Assembly: GCF_000422925.1 (NCBI RefSeq) | Contig: NZ_AUGZ01000010.1 | Location: 124,001 to 188,000, forward strand | Length of the DNA stretch: 64,000 nt | DNA from: Paludibacterium yongneupense DSM 18731 | Lineage (GTDB): Bacteria; Pseudomonadota; Gammaproteobacteria; Burkholderiales; Chromobacteriaceae | Direction of reading: 5' to 3' | In this document: positions 55,425 to 64,000 of the stretch, piece by piece | Layout of the letters: each line of letters opens with the position of its first letter | Position numbering within the stretch: the stretch's first letter is position 1 | The notes under the pieces: generated by a model | Told to the model about the DNA's origin: nothing | What the model saw: only the letters and a program-made list of their open reading frames with translations | The model's database searches: none | Program-made: the position numbers and the translations under genes

Positions 55425-56150
55425 TTACTCCCGGTCGCGGCCATCCGGCACGAATACGTAACCGTAGCCCCAGACCGTCTGTATATATCGCGGACCGCCG
55501 GATCCTTTCTCGAGCGCCTTGCGCAGGCGGGAGATATGGACATCGATGCTTCTATCCAGCGATTCCCCGTTTCCTTTGCCCAGTGCCATTTCCATCAATT
55601 GTTCGCGCGTCAGCGGGCGGCGCGGGTGGGTGACCAGCACGGACAGAACCGCGTACTCGGCACTGGTCAGCGCGATGGTCTGACCGTTGCATGACAACTC
55701 GCGTTGTCCGAGGTGCAGACCGAATTCTCCGAAGTGGATGCTCGCGTTCTCGTCATGGCTGGCGGTCAGCGCCGGCGTCGCATAGTGACGGCGCAGCACC
55801 GATTGAATCCGCGCAGTCAGCTCGCGCGGGTTGAACGGTTTGGCCAGATAGTCGTCGGCGCCCATCTCCAGGCCCAGTATCCGATCGATGTCTTCGCCAC
55901 GGGCGGTCAGCATGATCACCGGAATCATTTCGCCCTGGGCCCGAAGGCGGCGGACAACCGCGAGCCCGTCCTCCCCCGGCATCATGATGTCCAGCACCAG
56001 TATGTCGGGACGATTGCGCGCGAGTTTGCGATCGAGGTCGCGTGCGTCGGGTAACGCTTCGACGGTATAGCCCTGTTGGTCGAGGTAGCGCATCAACAGA
56101 TCGCGAAGTTTTGTGTCATCGTCAATGACAAGAACTTTGTTTTTTTCCAT
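55425..56150 (-). CDS. OmpR-family response regulator
   Basis: A 241-aa regulator with a receiver domain (phosphoacceptor D54 in VLDIMMPGEDG) and a C-terminal winged helix (LTSAEYAVLSVLVTH, RSIDVHISRLRKAL, VWGYGYVFVP). The domain order and the following kinase make an OmpR/EnvZ-type pair. I use ATG 56150 (MEKNKVLVIDDD) with AAGG in front; the longer frame adds non-conserved residues. Confidence 0.95.
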   Translation of the reverse strand: MEKNKVLVIDDDTKLRDLLMRYLDQQGYTVEALPDARDLDRKLARNRPDILVLDIMMPGEDGLAVVRRLRAQGEMIPVIMLTARGEDIDRILGLEMGADDYLAKPFNPRELTARIQSVLRRHYATPALTASHDENASIHFGEFGLHLGQRELSCNGQTIALTSAEYAVLSVLVTHPRRPLTREQLMEMALGKGNGESLDRSIDVHISRLRKALEKGSGGPRYIQTVWGYGYVFVPDGRDRE

Positions 56151-56393
56151 AGCCTTAGAGTATCCCGAGTCCGGGCATGCGTCAGCCAGCGCAAGGCGGC
56201 TGGTTTGTGGAAATGTTAAAACAAAACGTCCTAACATATCTGTTAATAACTTGGGAGCGCGGCGAAACGGATACGCAACGTTGCTTTTTTACATTGAATC
56301 CAATTGTTATCGACATCGTTCGGCGCGACGCCGGCTTCGCTCGTTTCAGGGCAAGTCTAGCATCAACGTCGGGATTCAACTTAGAGGCAAACG

Positions 56394-56672
56394 ATGAAGT
56401 CGCGCCTGTTGGTCTTGGCTGCATTATTGCTGGCGCCGGTCGTGCCCATGAAGGCGGGCCCGCTCTCCATCGCAAGCTGCGATGCGGGGAGCGAGGCCTG
56501 CCGCGGACAGGTTCAGGACTGCGCGAAGGGGGGAGGGGCGCAAGGGACACGGCAGACCTCCCGCCCGGACAACTGCACCGGCGGACACGCCGCGCAACCC
56601 GACCCCGATCGTCGTTTCTGGCGCGAGAAACGGCGTAAAGTTTTCGAACCCGACACTTTTGATGGTTCATGA
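56394..56672 (+). CDS. putative small secreted protein
   Basis: A 92-aa ORF with AGAGG ahead of its ATG and a plausible signal peptide (MKSRLLVLAALLLAPVVPMKA). The mature part is Cys-containing (CDAGSEACRG, DCAKGGG) and charged, resembling no family I know. It stands alone, divergent from the OmpR-like gene and convergent with the quinone reductase gene. Signal peptide and ribosome-binding site support it; composition of the second half is less convincing. Confidence 0.5.
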   Translation: MKSRLLVLAALLLAPVVPMKAGPLSIASCDAGSEACRGQVQDCAKGGGAQGTRQTSRPDNCTGGHAAQPDPDRRFWREKRRKVFEPDTFDGS

Positions 56673-56701
56673 ACGACGCAAGGGCCGGGCAGACCCTGTT
56701 T

Positions 56702-57676
56702 TCAGGGGATGAGAATGATGGATCCACTGGTGGAGCGCGATTCCAGATCCCGGTGCGCTGTGGCCGCCTGCTCGAGTGGGTAGCGCCGCGATGGGGCAAC
56801 ATTGATGCTGCCATCGGCGATGCGGGCAAACACCTCGCCGGCCGAAGCCTCGAGCTCTGCCCGTGTCGCGACGAAATCGCCGAGCCGCGGACGGGTGAAC
56901 AGCAGCGATCCCTTTTGCGACAACAGCAAGGGGGAGAAGTCGGGTACGGCGCCCGAGGCGTTGCCGAAGCTGACGAACAGACCGCGCCGGGCCAGGCAGT
57001 CGAGCGAGATGGCGAAGGTGTCTTTCCCCACTGAATCGTAAACGACCGGCACGCCTTGCCCTCGCGTGATCTCGCGCACGCTGGCGACCACATCCTGTTC
57101 GCGGTAATTGATGACATGGCGGCAGCCGAGTTCGAGCGCGAGCCTGGCTTTGGCGGCGGAGCCCACCGTGCCGATGACCTCGACGCCCAGTGCAGATAGC
57201 CACTGTACCGCAATCTGGCCGACACCTCCCGCCGCCGCATGCCATAGCACGGTCTGACCTGGTCGCACGCAGTAGAGGCGGCGGATAAGGTATTCGACGG
57301 TCATGCCCTGCAACATGACGCAGGCGGCTTGTTCGAATCCGACTTCCGGGGGCAGCAGGATGAGTTTCTCTGCATCGATCAGGCGTTCCCGGGAATAGGA
57401 GCCGGGAGGGCCGCCGGCATAAGCAACGCGATCGCCGACGCCGAAGCGTTCCACGCCGCTGCCGACGGACTCGACCACGCCCGCCCCTTCCTGGCCCAGC
57501 CACGACGGCAACGGCAGCGGGTATAGCCCCGAACGCTGGTAGGTGTCGATATAGTTCACGCCGATGGCATGGTGTCGAATCCTGACTTGGCCCGCTCCCG
57601 GTGCGCCAAGGTCGACCGATTCCAGCCGCAAGACTTCGGGTGGGCCGATTTCACGAAAAACGATAGCCTGGGTCAT
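56702..57676 (-). CDS. NADPH:quinone oxidoreductase
   Basis: A 324-aa zinc-independent medium-chain reductase of the QorA type. Landmarks are GVNYIDTYQRSGLYP near residues 39-53, GQEGAGVVE, LWHAAAGGVGQIAVQ (the AAGGVG dinucleotide motif) and GSAAKARLALELGC (in part). It reduces quinones by one- or two-electron transfer using NADPH. The ATG at 57676 overlaps the stop codon of the YqiA-like gene (ATGA). Confidence 0.94.
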   Translation of the reverse strand: MTQAIVFREIGPPEVLRLESVDLGAPGAGQVRIRHHAIGVNYIDTYQRSGLYPLPLPSWLGQEGAGVVESVGSGVERFGVGDRVAYAGGPPGSYSRERLIDAEKLILLPPEVGFEQAACVMLQGMTVEYLIRRLYCVRPGQTVLWHAAAGGVGQIAVQWLSALGVEVIGTVGSAAKARLALELGCRHVINYREQDVVASVREITRGQGVPVVYDSVGKDTFAISLDCLARRGLFVSFGNASGAVPDFSPLLLSQKGSLLFTRPRLGDFVATRAELEASAGEVFARIADGSINVAPSRRYPLEQAATAHRDLESRSTSGSIILIP

Positions 57677-58278
57677 CGCGAGGGTTCTCTCGAGCTTGTC
57701 AGCGCCGTATGTGTCGTGTCCTGCACGAATTGCCGCAATCCGGGCAGACACTCCGGCCAGCGCTGCAACCTGTGGTTGTCGCCATTGAGCAAGGTTTGGC
57801 GGCACCCCGAATAGTGTCGCGCAGCCAGTCGCCAGTCCAGCGTTTCATCCGCTGTGCCGAGCACCAGCCAGTAACGCCGCAAGGATGGCCTGGCGACGAC
57901 ATGCTCGGCCAGTACCGCGCCATCATCCCGTCCCAGTGTGTAACGCTCGCCGGTGAAGGGCTGGATCTGCTCGCCCATGAAACGGGCCAACTCGATATGC
58001 GGAAAGAGCGTCGGGTTGATCAGGACCGCCCTGCGATCCAGCGCAGCGGCTAGCCAGGATGCGTAGAAGCCGCCGAGGGAGCTGCCGATGATGACGGTGT
58101 CGGCGGGCAGATTTTCCACCACCTCCCGCGCCACGCGCAGGGCATCGGCCGGGTGCGGCGGCAAAGCGGGGCAGTGCAGGGTGCCCGGGGCGAGAAAAGC
58201 GGCGGTCTCGAGCGCCTTCGCAGAGCCAGGGCTGGAGTTGAAACCGTGCAGATAGACAAAATTCAAGTCAGGACTCAT
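57673..58278 (-). CDS. YqiA-like alpha/beta-hydrolase (esterase)
   Basis: A 201-aa hydrolase of the YqiA/UPF0227 type. The oxyanion-hole stretch YLHGFNSSPGSAKA lies at the N-terminus and the nucleophile elbow GSSLGGFYA near residue 70; Asp and His follow (GTADE..., DNHRLQ). YqiA has carboxylesterase activity on short acyl esters. It is the middle of three overlapping minus-strand genes, with start and stop ATGA overlaps on both sides. Confidence 0.9.
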   Translation of the reverse strand: MSPDLNFVYLHGFNSSPGSAKALETAAFLAPGTLHCPALPPHPADALRVAREVVENLPADTVIIGSSLGGFYASWLAAALDRRAVLINPTLFPHIELARFMGEQIQPFTGERYTLGRDDGAVLAEHVVARPSLRRYWLVLGTADETLDWRLAARHYSGCRQTLLNGDNHRLQRWPECLPGLRQFVQDTTHTALTSSREPSR

Positions 58279-59018
58279 TGATAGCTCTTCAACAACGTTT
58301 TCAACTGGCCATTGCGAGTCAGACGATCGATGGCCTGATTGACTTGGCCGAGCGTGAAGGTGGAGTGGGGGGCCACGGCGCAAGCCGTAGGAAGCGACGA
58401 GACTATCATCGGATGCACTTTAAATGTCTGGGCGATTTTCGCATTATTGCGTAGCCATGCGGCGTAAGACAGCTCGGGGATGGCCACGACATCGCTCAGG
58501 CCCTTGCCCAGCGCTTTCATCATCAAGTCGATATAGGGCTCTTCGATTCGCGTTGCCCGTCCCTGCTCCCACAAGGCGTCGAACAAGGGGTAGTTGTAAC
58601 CGTGTATGGTGCCTATGCGGCGGCCGACGATGTCGTCAAGCTGATGGATATCGGGAAGTCTGCGCAGGCTGACCAGCCGTTCTACCAGCGGGTAGACTTC
58701 ACGTGACCATCCCAGGTGCTCGGCATTGCCGAACCAGGCCGGATTGGCGTTGCAGATGATATCGACGCGGCCGCTTTCTATCCAGGGTTCGACGCGTTTG
58801 CGCGAGAGGACCACAAACTGGGGCCTGGCGCCGAGTTCGTGTGCAAGCAAGGTGCCAAGGTCGAAAGACAAGCCGCCTACAAGCTGGCCGCTGTTTTCCG
58901 CGATGACGACGATGGGGGGGGAATCCGTGTCGGCTACCCCGATACGGATGACACTGGCGGCGTAAACACGCGAAAACGTCAGCAGCAGCAGTAGCAAGAC
59001 AATATGAAGTCGCGACAT
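58275..59018 (-). CDS. periplasmic solute-binding protein (family 3), orphan
   Basis: A 247-aa precursor with a signal peptide ([20 protein letters not shown]) and a family 3 solute-binding fold ([45 protein letters not shown]). Such proteins bind polar amino acids for ABC uptake or serve as sensors. No permease or ATPase is adjacent; it instead leads a run with the hydrolase and quinone reductase genes. It is divergent from metH. Confidence 0.87.
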   Translation of the reverse strand: MSRLHIVLLLLLLTFSRVYAASVIRIGVADTDSPPIVVIAENSGQLVGGLSFDLGTLLAHELGARPQFVVLSRKRVEPWIESGRVDIICNANPAWFGNAEHLGWSREVYPLVERLVSLRRLPDIHQLDDIVGRRIGTIHGYNYPLFDALWEQGRATRIEEPYIDLMMKALGKGLSDVVAIPELSYAAWLRNNAKIAQTFKVHPMIVSSLPTACAVAPHSTFTLGQVNQAIDRLTRNGQLKTLLKSYQ

Positions 59019-59124
59019 ACTATTGTTCTTTCTTCTTCTATCAGCACCTTCCGGAAGTGGCGGTACCCCATGCTATGATCGAAAGGTTGACCCTTGTGTT
59101 TTAGACAATATCACGGCGATTTTC

Positions 59125-62100
59125 ATGACAAAACCCGGCTTTCATCCTATTCACGAACACTTGCAGCGGCGAATCCTGATTCTGGATGGCGGCATGGGCA
59201 CCATGATTCAGCGCCACCATCTGAGCGAAAGCGACTACCGTGGCGAGCGCTTCGCCGCCTGGCCTTCCGACGTCAAAGGGAATAATGACCTCCTGGTACT
59301 GACGCGGCCCGACGTGATCGCCGGCATCCATCAAAGCTATCTTGAGGCCGGCGCCGACATCATCGAGACCAATACCTTCAATGCGACCCGCATCGCCATG
59401 GCCGATTACGGGATGGAGGCGCTGGTATGGGAGATCAATCATTCGGCGGCGCGACTGTGTCGCGAAGCCTGCGATCGGCAAACCGCCCGCGATCCCTCGC
59501 GTCCGCGTTACGTTGCCGGTGTGCTCGGCCCGACCAACCGTACGTGTTCCATCAGTCCGGATGTCAATGATCCCGGGTTTCGCAATGTGCATTTCGACGA
59601 ACTCGTCGAAGCCTACCTTGAAGCGATAGACGGGCTGGTCAAGGGCGGAGTGGACCTGTTGTTGGTCGAAACGATTTTCGACACGCTCAACGCCAAGGCC
59701 GCGGTTTACGCCATCGAGTGCTATTTCGACGACAATGGCCTGCGCCTGCCGGTCATGATCTCCGGCACCATCACCGACCAGTCGGGCCGGACTCTGACCG
59801 GACAAACCACGGAGGCGTTCTATAACAGCCTCGCCCACTCGCGTGCCTTGTCGTTCGGGCTCAACTGCGCGCTGGGTCCCGACCTGCTGCGCCAGTATGT
59901 CGAGGAGATCGGCCGTGTCTGCCCCGGCTATGTCTCGGCCCATCCCAACGCCGGCCTGCCCAACGCATTCGGCGGCTACGATCTCGAGCCGGCGGCAATG
60001 GCCCGCGAAATTCGCGCTTGGGCCGAGGACGGCCTGCTCAATATCGTCGGCGGCTGCTGCGGGACCACTCCCGAGCATATTGCCGCCATCGCCGCGGCGT
60101 TGGAAGGGGTTGCGCCGCGGCGTTTGCCCGATGTCGCGCGACAGTGCCGTCTATCGGGACTCGAACCGTTCAACATTGGCGATGACAGCCTGTTTGTGAA
60201 TGTGGGGGAGCGCACCAATGTCACCGGCTCGCGCGCCTTTGCCAAGCTGATTCTGAACGGTGACTACGCCACCGCGCTTGACGTGGCGCGGCAACAGGTG
60301 GAAAACGGTGCCCAGATCATCGACATCAATATGGACGAGGGCATGCTCGACGCTCAGGCGGCGATGCAGCGTTTCCTGAACCTGATCGCTGCCGAGCCGG
60401 ATATCGCGCGCGTCCCTATCATGATCGACTCGTCCAAATGGAGCGTGATCGAGGCCGGACTCAAATGCATCCAGGGCAAGGGCATCGTCAACTCGATCTC
60501 GCTGAAGGAAGGGCACGAAGCCTTCGTCCGGCACGCGCGGCTGGTGCGCCGCTACGGCGCGGCAGTCATCGTGATGGCTTTCGATCAGGACGGGCAGGCC
60601 GACAGCTACCAGCGCAAGATCGAAATCTGCGAACGCAGTTATCGCATTCTGGTGGATGAGCTCGATTTCCCGCCGGAAGATATTATCTTCGACCCGAATA
60701 TTTTTGCGGTGGCGACCGGCATCGAAGAGCACGCCCGGTATGGCCTGGATTTCATCGAAGCGACGGCCTGGATCCGGCAGCACCTGCCCTATGCCAAAAT
60801 TTCGGGCGGGGTGTCCAACGTATCGTTCTCCTTCCGCGGCAATAACAAAGTGCGCGAGGCTATTCACGCCGTCTTTCTCTATCATGCGATTCAGCGCGGC
60901 ATGACGATGGGCATCGTCAATGCCGGAGCGCTGGAGGTCTATGGCGAGATCGATGCCGATTTGCGCGAGCGGATCGAAGACGTGATCCTGATGCGGAAGC
61001 CGAATGACGGCGGCGATGTGACCGAGCACCTGATCCTGCTCGCGGAGAGCGTGAAGGGCGAAGTGCGCGAAGGCAGGGCCGAGGATCTGAGCTGGCGTGC
61101 ACAGCCCGCGGCCAAGCGCATCGAGCATGCGCTGGTGAAGGGTATTACCACTTATATCGAGCAGGATACCGAGGAAATCCGCGCCAGCCTGCCGCGGCCG
61201 ATCAATGTGATCGAAGGCCCGCTGATGGACGGCATGAACGTCGTCGGCGATCTGTTCGGTTCGGGAAAGATGTTCCTGCCCCAAGTCGTCAAATCGGCAC
61301 GCGTGATGAAGCAGGCTGTCGCCTATCTCGAACCCTTTATCGATGAAGAAAAACGGCTGTTGGGCATCGTTGATTCGGCGCCGAAGGGCGTCATCATCAT
61401 GGCGACGGTCAAGGGCGACGTGCACGATATCGGCAAGAACATTGTCGGCGTGGTGCTGCGCTGCAATAACTACCAAGTGATCGATCTGGGTGTGATGGTG
61501 CCGTCCCAGACCATCCTGGACGCGGCGCGCGAGCACAAGGCCAATATCATCGGCCTGTCGGGGCTGATTACCCCGTCGCTGGAAGAAATGAGCCACGTGG
61601 CCAAGGAAATGGAGAGGCAGGGTTTCGAGCTGCCCCTGCTGATAGGCGGTGCCACGACTTCCAAGGTCCATACCGCCGTCAAGATCGCTCCCAACTACTC
61701 GGGAACGGTCGTATACGTGGCGGATGCCAGCCGCGCGGTCGGCGTGTGCTCCAATCTGCTGTCGGATGATTTGGCCCGCGATTTCCGGCAGAGCGTGCTC
61801 GACGATTATGTCCGTGTGCGTGAGCAGCATGCGCGGCGCCGCGAAGTCCGGCTCTTGCCGTTGGCCGAGGCGCGCGCCAACAAATTTCGATGCGACTGGG
61901 CGAACTATGTCCCGCCGTGTCCCGCACGACTCGGTACCCTTCGCTTCGACGATTATCCGCTGGAGGATTTGCTGTCGACGATAGACTGGACCCCGTTCTT
62001 CCAGAGCTGGGAGCTGGCCGGGCGTTACCCCGCCATTCTTGACGATGCCGTGGTAGGCGAGGCGGCGCGTTCGCTGTGGCTGGATGCGCAGGCGATGCTT

Positions 62101-62838
62101 GAGCGCCTGGTCGACGAACGCTGGTTGACCGCGCGTGCGGTGATCGGCCTGTTCCCGGCCAATAGCGTGGACGACGACGATATCGAGGTTTATGCCCCCG
62201 AAGGAGACCGGCTGCTGCTGCGCTGGACCGGATTGCGCCAGCAGAAGCCGTTAGCGAGCGGAAACGACAGCCAGGAACGTCCGAATTGGGCGCTGGCCGA
62301 TTTCATTGCTCCGCGGACGAGCGCGGTACGCGACTATATCGGGGCTTTCGCCGTGACCGCCGGCATTGGCATCGACGCCCATGTTGCGCGTTTCGAAGCC
62401 GCTGGCGACGACTATTCGGCCATCCTGCTCAAGGCCCTGGCCGATCGCCTGGCTGAGGCGCTGGCCGAGCGCATGCACCAGCGAGTGCGGCAGGAGTTCT
62501 GGGGCTATGGCGCTCAAGAGGCATTGAGCAATGAGCAATTGATTGCCGAACGCTATCAGGGCATACGCCCGGCGCCTGGCTATCCCGCCTGCCCCGACCA
62601 CACGGTGAAACGCGAGCTGTTCGAATTACTGGATGCCCCGGCGATCGGCATGACCCTGACCGAGAGCTATGCGATGTTGCCCACGGCAGCCGTTTCCGGG
62701 TTCTACTTCAGCCACCCGGAAAGCCGGTATTTCGGGATAGGTAAAATCGACCGCGATCAAGTGCGCAGCTATGCCGAACGGCGTGGCGTAGGGCTGGAGC
62801 AAGCAGAACGCGATCTGGCCCCCAATCTCGGCTACTGA
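59125..62838 (+). CDS. metH: cobalamin-dependent methionine synthase
   Basis: A 1237-aa MetH with all four modules: homocysteine-binding (1-~325, zinc cysteines in FGLNCALGP and [11 protein letters not shown] near 308), pterin-binding (~350-620, [13 protein letters not shown]), cap and B12-binding (~650-890, DVHDIGKNI near 765 with the cobalt-coordinating His), and SAM-reactivation domain (~910-1237, [18 protein letters not shown] in part). I use ATG 59125 ([13 protein letters not shown]); the longer frame from 59023 adds nothing conserved. No cobalamin riboswitch is visible in the 107-bp spacer. Confidence 0.98.
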   Translation: MTKPGFHPIHEHLQRRILILDGGMGTMIQRHHLSESDYRGERFAAWPSDVKGNNDLLVLTRPDVIAGIHQSYLEAGADIIETNTFNATRIAMADYGMEALVWEINHSAARLCREACDRQTARDPSRPRYVAGVLGPTNRTCSISPDVNDPGFRNVHFDELVEAYLEAIDGLVKGGVDLLLVETIFDTLNAKAAVYAIECYFDDNGLRLPVMISGTITDQSGRTLTGQTTEAFYNSLAHSRALSFGLNCALGPDLLRQYVEEIGRVCPGYVSAHPNAGLPNAFGGYDLEPAAMAREIRAWAEDGLLNIVGGCCGTTPEHIAAIAAALEGVAPRRLPDVARQCRLSGLEPFNIGDDSLFVNVGERTNVTGSRAFAKLILNGDYATALDVARQQVENGAQIIDINMDEGMLDAQAAMQRFLNLIAAEPDIARVPIMIDSSKWSVIEAGLKCIQGKGIVNSISLKEGHEAFVRHARLVRRYGAAVIVMAFDQDGQADSYQRKIEICERSYRILVDELDFPPEDIIFDPNIFAVATGIEEHARYGLDFIEATAWIRQHLPYAKISGGVSNVSFSFRGNNKVREAIHAVFLYHAIQRGMTMGIVNAGALEVYGEIDADLRERIEDVILMRKPNDGGDVTEHLILLAESVKGEVREGRAEDLSWRAQPAAKRIEHALVKGITTYIEQDTEEIRASLPRPINVIEGPLMDGMNVVGDLFGSGKMFLPQVVKSARVMKQAVAYLEPFIDEEKRLLGIVDSAPKGVIIMATVKGDVHDIGKNIVGVVLRCNNYQVIDLGVMVPSQTILDAAREHKANIIGLSGLITPSLEEMSHVAKEMERQGFELPLLIGGATTSKVHTAVKIAPNYSGTVVYVADASRAVGVCSNLLSDDLARDFRQSVLDDYVRVREQHARRREVRLLPLAEARANKFRCDWANYVPPCPARLGTLRFDDYPLEDLLSTIDWTPFFQSWELAGRYPAILDDAVVGEAARSLWLDAQAMLERLVDERWLTARAVIGLFPANSVDDDDIEVYAPEGDRLLLRWTGLRQQKPLASGNDSQERPNWALADFIAPRTSAVRDYIGAFAVTAGIGIDAHVARFEAAGDDYSAILLKALADRLAEALAERMHQRVRQEFWGYGAQEALSNEQLIAERYQGIRPAPGYPACPDHTVKRELFELLDAPAIGMTLTESYAMLPTAAVSGFYFSHPESRYFGIGKIDRDQVRSYAERRGVGLEQAERDLAPNLGY

Positions 62839-62866
62839 TGAGCGCAACGCGCGGCAGCGATCGTTC

Positions 62867-63409
62867 TTAAACCGGCTGGAGTTTTTCCGACGCGAACAGG
62901 ACGGTCGTGTTCGCGTCGGCCAGCCACATCTGCCCGTCCTGTATCGTCACCGTCAACTGCATCGAACGATCGCACAAGGTGGCAAGCTGGGCCAGGATAT
63001 CCGGGGCCACGCTCTCGACGGTCAGCTTGGAGAAACGCCGGGCCTTGTCCTCCATCTGCTTCCACCACATTTCTCCGGCGCGTCCTCCGTAGCTGTAGAC
63101 CCAGACCGCTTCGGCGCGCGAACAGGCGCGTCGCAGGCGTTTTTCATCGGGTTCGCCCAGTTCGATCCAGTGCTCGATCTCGCCGCCGTAGTTCAGTTGC
63201 CAGATATCCGGTTCGTCGTCGACGCTGATACCTTTGGTAAAGGCCATCGTCTCGCTCGCGTGGCGCGCGAAAACGGCCAGGCGCAGCATCATGCGTTCCA
63301 CGGTTTCGGACGGATGCAGAGCCACGGTCAGATTATGGCTGGCGTAATAGCCGCGATCCATATCGGAAATGGTGAGATCAGCTTTGTATATGGTGGCTTT
63401 AAGTGCCAT
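62867..63409 (-). CDS. yaeQ: YaeQ-family protein
   Basis: A 180-aa YaeQ. The family start MALKATIYKADLTISDMDR, LTVALHPSETVERMM, ISVDDEPDIW and WIELGEPDEKRLR are conserved. YaeQ has a PD-(D/E)xK nuclease-like fold (Asp and Glu-Leu-Gly-Glu segment visible) but no proven activity. The start is ATG 63409. It is convergent with metH and divergent from the helicase gene. Confidence 0.94.
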   Translation of the reverse strand: MALKATIYKADLTISDMDRGYYASHNLTVALHPSETVERMMLRLAVFARHASETMAFTKGISVDDEPDIWQLNYGGEIEHWIELGEPDEKRLRRACSRAEAVWVYSYGGRAGEMWWKQMEDKARRFSKLTVESVAPDILAQLATLCDRSMQLTVTIQDGQMWLADANTTVLFASEKLQPV

Positions 63410-63633
63410 TGCGCTTTCCGGGTCAGGATGAGGTGGGCTAGTGTAAGCCGCGCGCGACGATGGGTACAGCGCAGAGCGGCGCGACGTGCGCATTTCCCTT
63501 GCGCGGAAAATAACGGTACACTGCACGGCCTCGCGTTGTAACCAGTCGGCGCGCCGGATTTTCCCGATTTTCCTAACACGTCTGCCTGGATTGGTGTCGC
63601 ACAACCTGCGATGGGCCGTCGCTGGAGTGTTTC

Positions 63634-64000
63634 ATGTCTGACATTAAATTTACCGACCTTGGTCTGGTCGAGCCTTTGCTGCGTGCCGTTACCGAAACCG
63701 GCTATACCGTCCCGACCCCGATCCAGGCTCAGGCCATTCCCCTGGTGCTCCAGGGCGGAGATCTGCTGGCGGCGGCACAGACCGGCACCGGCAAGACGGC
63801 CGGCTTCACCTTGCCGCTGCTGCAACGCCTGTCCGGCCAACCCGCCGCCAAGCCCGGCCGCCCGCGCGCTCTGGTGCTGACTCCCACCCGCGAATTGGCG
63901 GCGCAGGTTGAAGAATCGGTAAAGACGTATGGCAAGTACTTGCCCCTGAAGAGCATGGTCATGTTCGGCGGCGTGAGTTTCAACCCGCAAGCCGCGCAAC
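63634..64000 (+). CDS. DEAD-box RNA helicase, RhlE-like (3' end outside window)
   Basis: The first 122 residues of a DEAD-box helicase. The Q motif ([14 protein letters not shown] ... [10 protein letters not shown]), motif [13 protein letters not shown] and motif Ia PTRELAAQV are visible; the reading frame runs off the window. RhlE-type helicases remodel rRNA and mRNA. GGAG lies 8 nt before the ATG. Which DEAD subfamily it is needs the missing DEAD motif and tail. Confidence 0.92.
   Translation, partial: MSDIKFTDLGLVEPLLRAVTETGYTVPTPIQAQAIPLVLQGGDLLAAAQTGTGKTAGFTLPLLQRLSGQPAAKPGRPRALVLTPTRELAAQVEESVKTYGKYLPLKSMVMFGGVSFNPQAAQ

Noticed and set aside
58694-58707. Further parS candidate around CACGTG in the binding-protein gene
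   Set aside because: Only the central TTCACGTGA matches; the flanks differ at four or more core positions. CACGTG at 61594-61599 and TTTCACGTAAAT near 597 fail for the same reason.

Overview
The window is a 64 kb chromosomal segment, GC-rich (roughly 60%), almost entirely protein-coding, with no phage, transposon, CRISPR, rRNA or tRNA that I can recognise. Gene families and gene order point to a betaproteobacterium of the Neisseriales/Chromobacteriaceae type: yggS-proC-yggT beside a PilT-type ATPase, rubredoxin-hemJ-hemL next to thiD, cyaY beside lptM, waaA-waaC, a single-cysteine DksA, and a fused indolepyruvate oxidoreductase. Species cannot be fixed from this alone.

Layout. 0-6 kb: ElaA acetyltransferase (cut by the window edge), then central carbon genes tkt, pgk and fba with a LysE-type exporter between them. 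6-11 kb: a mostly minus-strand block with aroG, dksA, cytochrome c, yggT, proC and yggS. 11-20.4 kb: PilT-like ATPase, amino-acid ABC ATPase, ksgA, cyaY/lptM, the haem-linked run hemL-CYTH-hemJ-rubredoxin, thiD, and the LPS core genes waaA-waaC. 20.4-20.9 kb: an intergenic region packed with DnaA boxes. 20.9-23.5 kb: a WaaE-like glycosyltransferase, a sugar-nucleotide epimerase, and a roughly 211-bp tandem repeat array. 23.5-35.4 kb: CNNM/CBS protein, PagL, ung, pcm-rhodanese, TPP riboswitch-thiC, GST, MazG-like, sirtuin, HD-GYP, an attenuator-controlled pyrBI operon and a NYN protein. 35.5-43.4 kb: a minus-strand block of indolepyruvate oxidoreductase, a DctD/DctB-like two-component pair and an AEC transporter behind a sigma-54 promoter. 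43.6-64 kb: rarD, an inositol-phosphatase family gene, rsmE, mutarotase, HutC-like and MocR-like regulators, benE, pepP, an OmpR/EnvZ pair, quinone reductase, YqiA, an orphan binding protein, metH, yaeQ and the start of a DEAD-box helicase.

The main discovery candidate is not a gene. Eight DnaA-box-like 9-mers, three of them perfect, sit in 412 bp at 20414-20825. Five copies of the parS-type palindrome (core GTTTCACGTGAAAC) are spread through the window at 12.05, 27.24, 36.16, 47.46 and 54.09 kb, on both sides of that cluster. Hand-counted base composition of plus-strand genes also shifts from C-rich to the left to neutral or G-rich to the right. Together these suggest that 20.4-20.9 kb is the chromosomal replication origin (oriC), lying beside LPS genes rather than dnaA, within a ParB-parS centromere region. 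Other notable items are the hairpin-rich tandem repeat array 2 kb from that origin, a pyrL-like leader peptide/terminator ahead of pyrBI, the sigma-54/IHF/dyad promoter of the AEC transporter, and a palindromic operator inside the promoter of the indolepyruvate oxidoreductase gene.
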